Part shown: one piece after another, positions 8,926 to 17,528 of the stretch
Position numbering within the stretch: the stretch's first letter is position 1
Layout: every line of letters starts with the position of its first letter
Source: Candidatus Hodarchaeota archaeon
GTDB taxonomy: Archaea; Asgardarchaeota; Heimdallarchaeia; Hodarchaeales; YT1-039
NCBI GenBank assembly: GCA_016840025.1
Contig: JAEOTF010000192.1
Span: 1 to 50,560 of the forward strand
Length of the DNA stretch: 50,560 bases
Direction: 5' to 3'
Program-made: the position numbers and the translations under genes
The notes under the pieces: model-generated
What the model was told of the DNA's origin: nothing
The model's database searches: none
Seen by the model: the letters and a program-made list of their open reading frames with translations, nothing else

Positions 8926-9423
8926 ATGACTGCCAACAAAGTTCCTAATGAGGATATTTACTTAGCAAGATATTACCTCCAACCTCCCAGTGTCATAGCG
9001 ATAATTGGAGGAATAGGAATAAATTTTAGTCTATTCTTACCTTACCTTAAACGATCTACTACCATTAGCGAATCGATTCAATATACTGCTTTTGACATTG
9101 GTATAATAGTTTTCGGACCTCTTATACTCTCTAGTATCCTTGCAATTACGGGTGGAGTCAATTTATGGTTTAAACTCCAGATGAATCCAAGAATATGTCT
9201 GATTGTAAGTCTAGTTGCTCTTTTATCAGCAGGTGTTGCAATTTTGCTACAAATTGAAAGCATTAAACAGGAATTTGGAGAAACTTTGTCATTAAATTAT
9301 GAAATGGGATCATATGTCTTAGGATTGTCAGCACTTCTTGTATTAGTCGCCACTGTCTTAATTTTTATTAACCAAAGCCACTATAATTCGTTAAGGGAGT
9401 TTTATTCTCAACAATCTAAGTAG
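8926..9423 (+). CDS. four-helix membrane protein of unknown function
   Basis: 165 residues with four hydrophobic segments near residues 23-41, 58-80, 92-110 and 130-150 and short polar termini. No motif or cysteine pair points to a family. It begins 23 bases after the nitroreductase gene behind an AAAGGAAAAGAGAT leader, so the two are probably co-transcribed and it could anchor or serve the flavoenzyme; this is inference from position. Confidence 0.6.
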   Translation: MTANKVPNEDIYLARYYLQPPSVIAIIGGIGINFSLFLPYLKRSTTISESIQYTAFDIGIIVFGPLILSSILAITGGVNLWFKLQMNPRICLIVSLVALLSAGVAILLQIESIKQEFGETLSLNYEMGSYVLGLSALLVLVATVLIFINQSHYNSLREFYSQQSK

Positions 9424-9482
9424 GTCGAGCAGCTCCAGAATTGAAAAAGAAAGAGAAAAAAATTAAGAAAAAGGAGGCAGAG

Positions 9483-9507
9483 TTTATTTTATTACTTTCT
9501 TATTTTG
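9483..9507 (+). terminator. T-rich tract downstream of the nitroreductase/membrane gene pair
   Basis: A run of Ts broken by single other bases follows a purine-rich stretch about 60 bases after the stop at 9423. T-rich tracts without a stable stem are the usual archaeal terminator. The following gene is convergent, which fits. Confidence 0.35.
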
Positions 9508-9586
9508 GATAATTTCATGAAACTAAAGAGTAGAAAGAGAGAAAGAGAAAATTAAAATGTAGACAAGTGAGTTCAAACAGGTTTTT

Positions 9587-10669
9587 TTATTTCAATTCAT
9601 TTAGAACATTATTTTTAAATTCCGTAAGTTTATTGATTTCACTACGAATTACCTTGGCAGAATTACAAAGATACTGCTTTTCAGAGTCTTTAATATTGGT
9701 ATAAATGATGCCTTCGATAAAGGAGAGTAGTCTCTCAAACATAGCTTTAACATCACTATAAGATTGCTCCAGATAAATTTTTACTTCTTCACGTTTTTTT
9801 TCTGATAACAGCTTATTGCATTGCTCTTTAAAGTTCTGTTCCGCATCTTTTCCTTGCTGGTATCCTTTATCAAAAATTTCTTTAATTTTTTGCATAGCCA
9901 TCCATGTATAACAGTTATAAGGTTCTGGATTCGAGTACCCAAGTTTTAAAGCGAGTTTTACCGACGCCTGATTCGCTGCATCCCAATGGGGTTCGATATT
10001 ATTAAGTAAACCATGTTCAATGAGTTTAGCGCCTACTACTGACGCTAATCCTTTTCTTCGATACTCAGGCAAGGTCTCGATACCAACCTCAAAGCTATTA
10101 TTTGCTGATACAGAAAGTGTATGACCAGTTGCCAAACTTATTACTTTTTTACCCTCTTTAATGCAGAATCCCACTGGATTAGTCTCTCTAAAGTAATCAA
10201 AATATCTTTTTCGCCACCAAGTTTTACTAACGGTTTTCGCGACCTCTAGATCTATATTTTCTAAAGTGAAGCCTTTGGGTAAGTTATCAATGAGTTTCTG
10301 AATAGTCTCAAGATTTAAGGTATTTGATGATAGGACCCAACGTCGAATAGTAGCCAAAAATCTCCATTGACGACTTAGTACCTGTAACCATTCCTCTTCA
10401 GATTGACTAGGCACGATAATAGCCTTATCTTCGGGAATTATTTCTAAGATTTCAGTTACTTTAGGAGATTGGTAATTACCTGCTAAAAACCACAACCAAC
10501 TGTCAGCAGCTTCAGTAAATGCAATAACTTCAGGATTTTCAAGGTTATCAATATAGCCACAACTAGATCTTAAATATGGGATACTTACGAGTATATTTCT
10601 AAGATATTTTATCCCATTAAACATGAATAAAAAATTTAAGAGTTTTTTATGTTGAATTTTTGTAATCAT
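9587..10669 (-). CDS. GNAT-family N-acetyltransferase with a C-terminal helical extension
   Basis: 360 residues. The central and C-terminal part of the first 270 residues contains the GNAT core: 'FEVGIETLPEYRRKGLASVV' (acetyl-CoA-binding R-x-x-G-x-A loop) and 'PHWDAANQASVKLALKLGY' (C-terminal N-x-x-S-x-x-x-A-x-x-L-G-[FY] motif). The layout fits the larger GNAT_acetyltran type, with a long N-terminal domain. After about residue 268 the chain changes to a charged, helical, coiled-coil-like extension of some 90 residues that is not part of the usual domain. Substrate unknown. It stands alone between a convergent and a co-directed gene. Confidence 0.75.
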   Translation of the reverse strand: MITKIQHKKLLNFLFMFNGIKYLRNILVSIPYLRSSCGYIDNLENPEVIAFTEAADSWLWFLAGNYQSPKVTEILEIIPEDKAIIVPSQSEEEWLQVLSRQWRFLATIRRWVLSSNTLNLETIQKLIDNLPKGFTLENIDLEVAKTVSKTWWRKRYFDYFRETNPVGFCIKEGKKVISLATGHTLSVSANNSFEVGIETLPEYRRKGLASVVGAKLIEHGLLNNIEPHWDAANQASVKLALKLGYSNPEPYNCYTWMAMQKIKEIFDKGYQQGKDAEQNFKEQCNKLLSEKKREEVKIYLEQSYSDVKAMFERLLSFIEGIIYTNIKDSEKQYLCNSAKVIRSEINKLTEFKNNVLNELK

Positions 10670-10745
10670 AATTCAATAACAACTCAAATTAATTTTCATG
10701 GCTTTTTATCAGAAATTTACTGGAATCTCAAATAATCAAAGTCTA

Positions 10746-11279
10746 TTAACTAAGTAAGTCGTCTTTGAAGTCAATTTCAGCCGTATCTTTCAACACTACA
10801 TTACTTTTGCTTAATCTTTCATTCCATGACGCTATCGACTTTTTCGCTATTTTTTCTTCTCCATCTCGGCTATGACCATCACGTACGAGAATGACTTCAT
10901 AGCCCAGTGCTTTTGCTCCCTTGCAGGTCGCTTGAACACAATTATGTGTCCAGATCCCCACAATAACTAATTTCTTGATGCCCCTCTCCTCTAACTCTTG
11001 TTTTAAATTCGTTCCCTCGAAACTATTAGGTTTCTTTTTTAGTATGAATGTAGCTTGATCAATAACCTTGAGTTGAGGATGGAATGCCCACTCTTTCGAC
11101 CCTTCCATTAATCGTGGGCTACAATGTTGGATAAATACAATTGGTAAATTCACAGACTGTGCATTCTCAATTAAGTGGTTAATATTCCTTATTAATTCAT
11201 CTGCTTTGTAAATCGGTGTTTCTCGGATGAATAAACCATACTGGACATCAACAACTATAAGAGCAGTATTTTCCCACAT
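10746..11279 (-). CDS. isochorismatase-family cysteine hydrolase
   Basis: 177 residues, usual length. 'ALIVVDVQYGLF' supplies the catalytic aspartate (about D11), 'ILKKKPNSFEGTNL' the lysine, and 'VIVGIWTHNCVQATCKGA' the nucleophilic cysteine preceded by the cis-peptide region. Members hydrolyse nicotinamide, isochorismate, N-carbamoyl or similar amides; the residues visible do not separate these. It lies 12 bases downstream of the zinc alcohol dehydrogenase gene on the same strand, so the two are probably co-transcribed and may act in one degradation or salvage route. Confidence 0.85.
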   Translation of the reverse strand: MWENTALIVVDVQYGLFIRETPIYKADELIRNINHLIENAQSVNLPIVFIQHCSPRLMEGSKEWAFHPQLKVIDQATFILKKKPNSFEGTNLKQELEERGIKKLVIVGIWTHNCVQATCKGAKALGYEVILVRDGHSRDGEEKIAKKSIASWNERLSKSNVVLKDTAEIDFKDDLLS

Positions 11280-11291
11280 ACAATCACATTC

Positions 11292-12305
11292 CTAGCTTTT
11301 TTTCGGTATAGTCAAAATTGTACGAATATGATCCTTGATTGTTCCAAACGAGTTAAATGCTTCTATTGCCTTTTCTATTGGAACAGTTTGTGTAATTAAG
11401 TCGGTTACCGTGATTTGTTGTGATTTAAGCCCCTCGATAGCTTTTTCAAATGGGCCACAACGGCTGGTCCACAATGCTATCTCTCGTTGTACCATGTCTG
11501 TCAGATTAATAGGAGTAGGGACACCATGGGTGCTCTTTATATGGATTTTTCCCCTACTTCGGCATGAAGGAATGATTTCATTTAATGCCGTAGGATTTCC
11601 AGTTGTATCTACTACGATGTCAGCACCGCCATATAAATCTAATATTGTTTGAGAAACTCTTCCACTCTTATGACGATTTATTAGATGTGATGCGCCTAAT
11701 TGTCGTGCGAGAGTTAATTTCTTCTCTGAACCATCTATTGCAATTATTTCCAAACCTTTTGCCTTAGCAACCTGAAGAAATAGAAGACCCATCTTTCCCA
11801 TACCGAAAATTGCGACAACTTGATCATCGTTATCTAAAGGCATTATTTCAAATGTTTGATAAGCTGCTGCTAACGGCTCGATAAAAGTAGCCTCTTTAAA
11901 CGAAATAGAGTCGGGAATCTCGTGCAGAAGATTGATATCAATCACGACATAGTCCGCCATAGCCCCATTTGTATGTATTCCTAATGCTTTTCGCTCAGGA
12001 CATTGAGTAGGAATATTCCGTTTACAAAAGAAACATTTACCACAAGTATTCGTATTTATTTCCGAAGTAACCCTTTTTCCAATCCAAGTGGCGTCCGCGT
12101 TGGATTTAACAGCAATGATTTCCCCTGCAAATTCATGACCAAGGACGAGTGGAAAGGGAACGGGCAAGGAGCCTTTTATAATTGCAAGATCAGTGCCACA
12201 GATACCAACCGCCCGTACACGAATTAGAGCTTGGTTTTCATCTGGATAAGGGTTAAATCTTTCTTTTAAGGCAATATTCTGGCCATCAAATACAATAGCT
12301 TGCAA
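11292..12305 (-). CDS. zinc-dependent medium-chain alcohol/polyol/threonine dehydrogenase
   Basis: 337 residues. 'VGICGTDLAIIKG' (catalytic zinc Cys, about C36), 'VLGHEFAGEI' (His and Glu), the four-cysteine structural zinc loop 'TCGKCFFCKRNIPTQC', and a Rossmann motif 'VAIFGMGKMGLLFLQVAKAK' followed by an acidic residue ('IAID') that favours NAD(H). The family oxidises alcohols, sugars or threonine; substrate is not fixed by the sequence. First gene of a two-gene minus-strand unit with the isochorismatase-like hydrolase. It is divergent from the GNAT gene at 12416 across a 110-base gap. Confidence 0.88.
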   Translation of the reverse strand: MQAIVFDGQNIALKERFNPYPDENQALIRVRAVGICGTDLAIIKGSLPVPFPLVLGHEFAGEIIAVKSNADATWIGKRVTSEINTNTCGKCFFCKRNIPTQCPERKALGIHTNGAMADYVVIDINLLHEIPDSISFKEATFIEPLAAAYQTFEIMPLDNDDQVVAIFGMGKMGLLFLQVAKAKGLEIIAIDGSEKKLTLARQLGASHLINRHKSGRVSQTILDLYGGADIVVDTTGNPTALNEIIPSCRSRGKIHIKSTHGVPTPINLTDMVQREIALWTSRCGPFEKAIEGLKSQQITVTDLITQTVPIEKAIEAFNSFGTIKDHIRTILTIPKKS

Positions 12306-12415
12306 TTAAAGAGCTTCCATTTCATAACAAATTAGCTAACTTAACTACCTTATCTACGCTTCTAAAGATATTAGATACGAAACATATTTTCAGAGTCTAA
12401 AAAGAGGATGAGACT

Positions 12416-12859
12416 ATGGTAAAAATAACTAAAGCAGTTGATCAAGATTTACAGGAAGTCTTTGCATTACTAAAAGAAGTGAATCTCCCTACAGAAGGTG
12501 TTATTGAACATTTTCAGAGTTATTTCATTGCAAGGAACAGTGATCGGCTAGTAGGCTGTATTGGACTTGAGATTTATGAAAATGTAGGACTAATGCGTTC
12601 TGTTGCAATCCACCCTTCTTTTCAAGGTCAAGGATTAGGTCGTAAACTGGTTGAAACAATTCACGATTTCTCTATGAAAAATGGGTTAAAAGAAATCTAT
12701 TTATTAACAGAAACAGCGGAACATTACTTCCCAAAGTTTGGTTACGTTGTCATTCCAAGAGAAGAAGCGGATCCTAAGGTTAAACAATCTGTGGAATTTA
12801 CCACTGTGTGTGCTGATTCTGGGATTTGTATGGTGAAAAAGTGGAATCAAAGCAGATAA
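12416..12859 (+). CDS. small GNAT acetyltransferase, ArsN2-like
   Basis: 147 residues. 'SVAIHPSFQGQGLGRKLVE' is the GNAT acetyl-CoA loop; 'EIYLLTETAEHYFPKFGYV' and the C-terminal 'VEFTTVCADSGICMVKKW' resemble the arsenic-resistance acetyltransferase ArsN2 family, which has the same 'LTETAE-x-F-x-x-x-GF' and Cys-containing tail. The assignment is by visible similarity only. AGAGGATGAG precedes the ATG. The DMT transporter gene begins four bases after its stop, so the two form an operon. Confidence 0.75.
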   Translation: MVKITKAVDQDLQEVFALLKEVNLPTEGVIEHFQSYFIARNSDRLVGCIGLEIYENVGLMRSVAIHPSFQGQGLGRKLVETIHDFSMKNGLKEIYLLTETAEHYFPKFGYVVIPREEADPKVKQSVEFTTVCADSGICMVKKWNQSR

Positions 12860-12863
12860 AAGA

Positions 12864-13946
12864 GTGTTTCCAAATTTGTCTTCAGCTATCAATAATAGAG
12901 CAACAATATCGCCACTGTTTATCGCATTAATTGCTGCTTTCCTTTTCGGGATTTCTACACCTGTAAATAAATATTTATTGGATGAAATACCAGCGATTCA
13001 ACTAGCAGGTCATTTATATTTGGGAGCTGCAATGATACTTACTCCTGTTTTTTTGAAAGAATCCCGATCACTCCAATTTTTATTAGATAGTTCTTCTCGA
13101 AATAATCTACTCTATTTAGTAGGAGCAGTTGTTTTTGGAGGAGTTTTAGGTCCTATTTTATTATTATCTGGATTATCCCTAACGCTAGCTGGAAGTGTAT
13201 CCCTGTTATTAAATCTTGAGACTGTTTCAACAGCAGTGATTGGGGTAATCTTCTTCAAAGAGCATTTATCGAAACTTGGTTGGATTGCAAACGTTGGAGT
13301 ATTTATCAGCGGAGTTATTCTGAGCTTTGAGGGAGAATTTGAAGGATTTCTTGGAGCAATTCTTGTTATGGGAGCTTGTCTCTGTTGGGGATTAGATAAT
13401 TGTTTTACTGCGAAAATAGACGCCATTAGCCCAATTCAAAGCACCTTCATAAAAGGATTAACCGCTGGAATAGTGAATACAATTATCGGAGTGATTCTAC
13501 TCCCCCATATCCCACAGCTATTTTTCTTACTTGTTGCTGTTCTTATTGGCGCTTTTTCGTATGGAATCAGTATAGTTTTCTATATTACTGCTGCTCAACA
13601 ATTAGGAGCGACACGATCCCAAATGATCTTTGCTTCATCCCCTTTTTGGGGCTTAGGATTTTCTATCTTGCTATTAGAAGAAGTTTTAGCTCTTAACCAG
13701 ATCATTGCTGCGATACTCTTAATTTTTTCTCTTTCTTTATTGTTTCGAGATTTACATGAGCACGAACACAGCCACAAGAGTCTTTTTCACACCCATCCAC
13801 ATGATCATTCAGATCCTCATCACTTACATGATCATCCTACCCATGACCTTACAGATGTTGGGGCACAAAGGCATGAACACCTACCTATCACGCACATACA
13901 CCATCATTGGCCTGATCTTCATCATCAACATGAACATACTGAGTAG
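12864..13946 (+). CDS. DMT/EamA-family transporter with a histidine-rich C-terminal tail
   Basis: 360 residues starting at GTG (a TTG at 12876 is an alternative). About ten hydrophobic helices arranged as two EamA halves, for example 'LFIALIAAFLFGISTPVNKY' with the typical G-x-x-x-P, and 'LGAILVMGACLCWGLDN' in the second half. After about residue 295 comes a hydrophilic tail of roughly 65 residues containing about 24 histidines with Asp and Glu ('HEHEHSH', 'HTHPHDH', 'HIHHHW'). Such tails bind transition metals in metal transporters and are unusual for EamA proteins, which mostly export metabolites. Paired with the ArsN2-like gene upstream; a metal or metalloid export role is inference. Confidence 0.82.
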   Translation: MFPNLSSAINNRATISPLFIALIAAFLFGISTPVNKYLLDEIPAIQLAGHLYLGAAMILTPVFLKESRSLQFLLDSSSRNNLLYLVGAVVFGGVLGPILLLSGLSLTLAGSVSLLLNLETVSTAVIGVIFFKEHLSKLGWIANVGVFISGVILSFEGEFEGFLGAILVMGACLCWGLDNCFTAKIDAISPIQSTFIKGLTAGIVNTIIGVILLPHIPQLFFLLVAVLIGAFSYGISIVFYITAAQQLGATRSQMIFASSPFWGLGFSILLLEEVLALNQIIAAILLIFSLSLLFRDLHEHEHSHKSLFHTHPHDHSDPHHLHDHPTHDLTDVGAQRHEHLPITHIHHHWPDLHHQHEHTE

Positions 13947-14019
13947 AAAGAGAAATTAGTTTAGCAGTTGGATTACGCGTTGGAGTACCTTTAGTTTTGC
14001 AATGTATTTAGCAAGAAAA

Positions 14020-14039
14020 CCCACTACTTTAGCTGTGGG
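14020..14039. repeat. imperfect hairpin resembling an IS200/IS605-type end
   Basis: CCCAC and GTGGG arms enclose TACTTTAGCT. The form CCCAC-TA-CTTTAG-TA-GTGGG is a familiar end/omega-RNA hairpin of IS200/IS605 elements. Here the inner pairs are broken, and no tnpA or tnpB gene is nearby, so this would be a relic. It also lies 74 bases after the transporter stop and could be a chance or terminator-like structure. Confidence 0.35.
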
Positions 14040-14156
14040 GCGAATTACCTGTGTTAAAAGAAAGAAAGAGGACGGTTATAATAGAGTCTACTTTAAAAAG
14101 AAAATATTAATTTATGGCACACACACACAAATAAACCGCAGAATCATTAGGAGTTT

Positions 14157-15338
14157 ATGGGGATAATGTCGGAAATTCTTTATGGAGAAAAATTCAGGAT
14201 TATTCGTGGGAGAGATTCAGATTTACAAATAACCGCACTGTTTGTAATCGTAATTGGCTTTTTACTAGGGCTAGTACTGTTCACAATTGTCTCTGTTTGG
14301 TTAGTTACCGCATACTTCATAATAAAAAATGTAATTTGGAGAATTAAGGGAGGAAGATCGGAAAAACCAGGATTGTTTGTCAAAATAACTGTAGGAATAA
14401 TCACATTTCTGCATAGATTTAAAGGCAACTGGATTTTGAATCAGATATTCCCAGGCATCAACGGAGATTGGTTTATTGAAGCAGATTCACAAATCTATAG
14501 AGCACATATGCTATCTAAAACGGTAGAGATACCAAATAAGGGAAAAGTAAAAATTCCTGGCTTCCTTGCTTTTTGTAAAGAGCGTTTTTGGGACATTATT
14601 ATTTTCCCGTATGGTTTGGCTGCTATCTTTGCTAGTTTAGTTTTTAATTATATTAACTCTCCAGATGCTATAGCCTCAAAATTAACCGCTGAAGATACGA
14701 ATCCTGTCTTCAGTGTAATTTTTGTTTCAACCTTTTTCGTGCCATTTACTGTTGTTTTGTTCTATCTATCATTCATATGGTCCGTTAAAGACGCTGAAAT
14801 CATCTGTTGTCAAAGAAATGACTTGACCAAGGAGATAACTACTGTTAATAATTTAGGGGACATTATTACTTCACGAATCGCTCCTTTAGTTGGAATCGGG
14901 ACGCTTTTGGAATTAGGTAGATTATATTTAATATTCGAAGAGGCGATTAACCCAGAAAGTTTTCAGGGATATGACGATTTTACAGTGACAGTTGGGACTG
15001 CGATAGTATTTTTACTAATAATGCCACTTTTTATGACGGGTGGGGTATTCATAATGTCTTATCTTTACCTTATCTGGCACCACGAGCGAAATGTGAATAA
15101 TTATAGAGATCGACTGTCGAGTTCTCCAAAGACAACTCTTCCAAGGGGAACTCTTTTACTAAAAAAGCGTGAATGGCAACCAGATGAGATACAAAGCAAA
15201 CCTGATATAGAGTTAGATCGCTCCAAACCAGAATCTGTGGTTGATAGTTCAATTCCAACAGTACGTTTTTGTACTGATTGTGGACATAAGCTTACTGGTG
15301 GCGCGAGGTTCTGCATGAAATGCGGTACAAAAGTATGA
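14157..15338 (+). CDS. polytopic membrane protein with a C-terminal zinc ribbon
   Basis: 393 residues; TAGGAG five bases before the ATG supports the start. Hydrophobic segments lie near residues 25-55, 150-170, 185-210, 240-262 and 280-305, followed by a charged cytosolic linker and a final double CxxC ribbon 'RFCTDCGHKLTGGARFCMKC'. The core aligns with the membrane protein at 34267-35748: an N-D/G-x-W-F-[VI]-E segment before a 'RFWDIIIFPYGLAA' helix, and an 'IWSVKDAEI' segment followed by 'LGDIITSRI'. The two seem to be paralogues of an unnamed family. Function unknown; the ribbon could dock a cytosolic partner. Confidence 0.7.
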   Translation: MGIMSEILYGEKFRIIRGRDSDLQITALFVIVIGFLLGLVLFTIVSVWLVTAYFIIKNVIWRIKGGRSEKPGLFVKITVGIITFLHRFKGNWILNQIFPGINGDWFIEADSQIYRAHMLSKTVEIPNKGKVKIPGFLAFCKERFWDIIIFPYGLAAIFASLVFNYINSPDAIASKLTAEDTNPVFSVIFVSTFFVPFTVVLFYLSFIWSVKDAEIICCQRNDLTKEITTVNNLGDIITSRIAPLVGIGTLLELGRLYLIFEEAINPESFQGYDDFTVTVGTAIVFLLIMPLFMTGGVFIMSYLYLIWHHERNVNNYRDRLSSSPKTTLPRGTLLLKKREWQPDEIQSKPDIELDRSKPESVVDSSIPTVRFCTDCGHKLTGGARFCMKCGTKV

Positions 15339-15402
15339 GGTTGGAAAAGGAATAAGGAAATTTCTTGTGAATGGATCTTCTATAATCTTGTGCCTACTGA
15401 GG

Positions 15403-15888
15403 TTACCCTTCTCGCATTTTTTTAACTCGTATCTTACCCTCATCAATTAGGGTCAATATTTCGGTGTCTACTTGTCCCTTTTCAATTGTATTTTTTAGAA
15501 ATGCTTTCCAATCATCATCCAGTTCTTCTTGAAGCTGGGAATCATTGTCCCCTATTCCAACTATGCGCTCCCATTCTTCTAGGTCAAGACCATGTTTTGT
15601 GAGTAATAACGGTAATACTCCCCGCACCCATATTTGTAATGCAGTTGCTATATCACCAATAGATGACATAACTACTCTAAAATAATGGTTAAACAGAAAA
15701 TAAGCCTTTTTCTCGGTGGATAGAAGGAAATCCTTCTTAGTAGCAGAAGTTTCTTTATCAATTTTGACAGGGGTGGAATAAATAAATCGCCTTGGTGATT
15801 TTAGAGATTTTCCTTTAAGATTTTTTATTTCATCTAGCAAGCCATCCAGCTTCTCTTTATCCAAAGGAGACAATACCACCAAATCCAA
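15403..15888 (-). CDS. soluble hypothetical protein
   Basis: 161 residues with no ATG at the front: the frame opens with TTG at 15888 and further TTG/GTG codons follow within eight codons. A TATATTT element at about 15893-15899 sits so close that a start further in, such as TTG at 15864 ('LDKEKLDGLLDE'), would give an almost leaderless transcript. The protein is mixed alpha/beta with an acidic C-terminal half and no membrane helix or metal motif. No family recognised. It is convergent with the zinc-ribbon membrane gene. Confidence 0.5.
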   Translation of the reverse strand: MDLVVLSPLDKEKLDGLLDEIKNLKGKSLKSPRRFIYSTPVKIDKETSATKKDFLLSTEKKAYFLFNHYFRVVMSSIGDIATALQIWVRGVLPLLLTKHGLDLEEWERIVGIGDNDSQLQEELDDDWKAFLKNTIEKGQVDTEILTLIDEGKIRVKKMREG

Positions 15889-16220
15889 TCAAATATAATT
15901 AAAGTAGTCAAATTAATAGTCTTTATCTTAAGATTATGAGTTTAAATTTTACCAAACTGATAGTCTATAATAGATTCATAGGAAAAATGAAGAGAAATGA
16001 GGGATGTGGAAAATTTTTGTCTACAATTTAAGTTTTTACTCTCATAAGATAATGTTTGTACCATCACTTTCTAATCTCTTTTTAATGGTACAATCACTTT
16101 CCAATATCTTTATTAATGCCAAAATTACGTCGTATCTAATTATAATACACTTTTTTCACCCTTTTCTATACAGAAGATCTTTTTTGTTGCAAAATACATA
16201 CCTTAAGAGGCATCATTATC
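15889..16220. other. AT-rich intergenic region
   Basis: About 330 bases between a minus-strand and a plus-strand gene. An 80-codon plus-strand frame crosses it (16004-16246) but is low-complexity and overlaps the next gene, so I do not call it. The region holds the imperfect 30-base direct repeat listed separately. Confidence 0.45.
16058..16118. repeat. two-copy imperfect tandem repeat of about 30 bases
   Basis: Units 16058-16087 and 16088-16118 both run GTAC(C/A)ATCACTTTC(T/C)AAT, then a CTTT-containing stretch, and end in TTAATG. They differ at a few positions and by one inserted base. It lies 100 bases upstream of the membrane protein gene at 16221. Confidence 0.6.
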
Positions 16221-16655
16221 ATGTTATCAATGAACCAATTGTTTAAATATCTACAGAGACCCACCCCTCAGCTATTATGGGCAAAAAGAGGTTTTAAATC
16301 TGTAAAATGTTTTCTTTCAGTCAGATATTTCCATCTAACTAGTTTACTACATCATTTTCTAATAAGGTTGGCGCTTCTTGGATCTATAATACTATTAGGG
16401 AGTGCAGCTTATAATTTATCATTTGGATATACTGATCAGTCTATTGTCATCTATTCCGAGATCACTAATCAATTTCTAATTAGATTCCTACTAACAGCCA
16501 CCTATTCTCTTTTTGGATCTTTTGGACTTTTTCTTGTCCGTTATTCAGCAACTGTAAAGAAGAATACCCTCTCCCCAACTTTTAGTCTCGTCATGGGTAT
16601 TTTTATAACCTCAGTTGCACTCCATGGATTATCATTGAGCATAAAAATCAATTAA
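16221..16655 (+). CDS. three-helix membrane protein, paralogue of the 0.96 kb protein
   Basis: 144 residues. A basic N-terminal stretch of about 40 residues precedes hydrophobic segments near residues 46-68, 85-109 and 117-140. The second ends in 'GSFGLFLVRYSA', matching 'GSTGVFLIRYSS' in the protein at 958-1485, and spacing to the third helix is alike, so the two look like diverged copies of one family. No named domain recognised. Start chosen at the first ATG in the open frame; a leader ATG three codons later is possible. Confidence 0.6.
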   Translation: MLSMNQLFKYLQRPTPQLLWAKRGFKSVKCFLSVRYFHLTSLLHHFLIRLALLGSIILLGSAAYNLSFGYTDQSIVIYSEITNQFLIRFLLTATYSLFGSFGLFLVRYSATVKKNTLSPTFSLVMGIFITSVALHGLSLSIKIN

Positions 16656-16766
16656 ATATACACTTACTGAATTCTGAGCTTTTATAAAATCGAGTCCCAC
16701 CTTAGAAAACTTTATCTAAGATAATCTGTAGGAGATTTCGGAGAGAAAGAAACCGACGGGAAAAAA

Positions 16767-17516
16767 ATGACATTAGAAACATTTGGAATCATAAATGGGC
16801 TTTCAGGAATGGCTGTGTTCCTCATTGGTCTCATTTGCTGTTTAGATTTTATCCGAAAATACACTATATCAGGCAAAAAACGGGTTTTAATAACAGGTGT
16901 TGCTATTTTTGGGATGGGAGGTTCTTGGTTTGGAGTGACTGTTGCTTTTATTACAACCCTTCTTGATAACCCAGTGTCAGCAAGAGAATATATTCTGTTA
17001 ATGAGCTGGGCGCCTGCATTAGCTGGGACAATTTGGGTGTTTTTGGGATTTCTTCTTATTATGCCAAAATATCGATTCCATGCCCTAGGTGTAATGTTAA
17101 TTGTTAGCATTGTCTACTTAGTTCAGATGTATTTATTGTTCCCCTTCGCTGATAAAACAGTTGAAGGTGATACTATAAAATTTGAGAATTTCGCAGAAGT
17201 TGGCGAACATGGGGGTCTTCCTGATATGAGCTATGAAGGAATAGTCCAGATACTCGTTGCATTCTATATAGCGATTCTTCTTCTCTTTATTGGACCTATG
17301 TTTCTCTATACCAGTTTTACAGCTGATAAGGGAGAAAACCGAATCAGAGCGCGTATTATTGGTTCAGGAATGGTTATATTTAGTTTGGGAGCATTTGTTG
17401 ACGGTATTCTTGCATCTGAATTACTTGTACTCTTTGTTTCTCGATTTTTAGTACTTATTGGAATTATTACGACATATATAGGCTACACAAGAATTTGGCA
17501 AAGATTCTTTAGCTAA
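16767..17516 (+). CDS. seven-helix membrane protein of unknown function
   Basis: 249 residues with seven hydrophobic segments: about 8-27, 37-60, 72-96, 104-125, 163-185, 195-215 and 220-240. A polar, acidic loop ('GDTIKFENFAEVGEHGGLPD') separates the fourth and fifth. The arrangement resembles the seven-helix sensory modules of some archaeal kinases, but no kinase domain follows and no retinal lysine motif is apparent, so this is only a shape. It ends 12 bases before the convergent M28 peptidase gene. The overlapping minus-strand frame is a shadow. Confidence 0.65.
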   Translation: MTLETFGIINGLSGMAVFLIGLICCLDFIRKYTISGKKRVLITGVAIFGMGGSWFGVTVAFITTLLDNPVSAREYILLMSWAPALAGTIWVFLGFLLIMPKYRFHALGVMLIVSIVYLVQMYLLFPFADKTVEGDTIKFENFAEVGEHGGLPDMSYEGIVQILVAFYIAILLLFIGPMFLYTSFTADKGENRIRARIIGSGMVIFSLGAFVDGILASELLVLFVSRFLVLIGIITTYIGYTRIWQRFFS

Positions 17517-17528
17517 ATTTATGGATGA

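Noticed and set aside
16004..16246. 80-codon plus-strand frame
   Set aside because: Low complexity, partly made by the tandem repeat, and overlaps the start of the next gene.
16712..17110. 132-codon minus-strand frame
   Set aside because: Shadow of the seven-helix membrane protein on the other strand.
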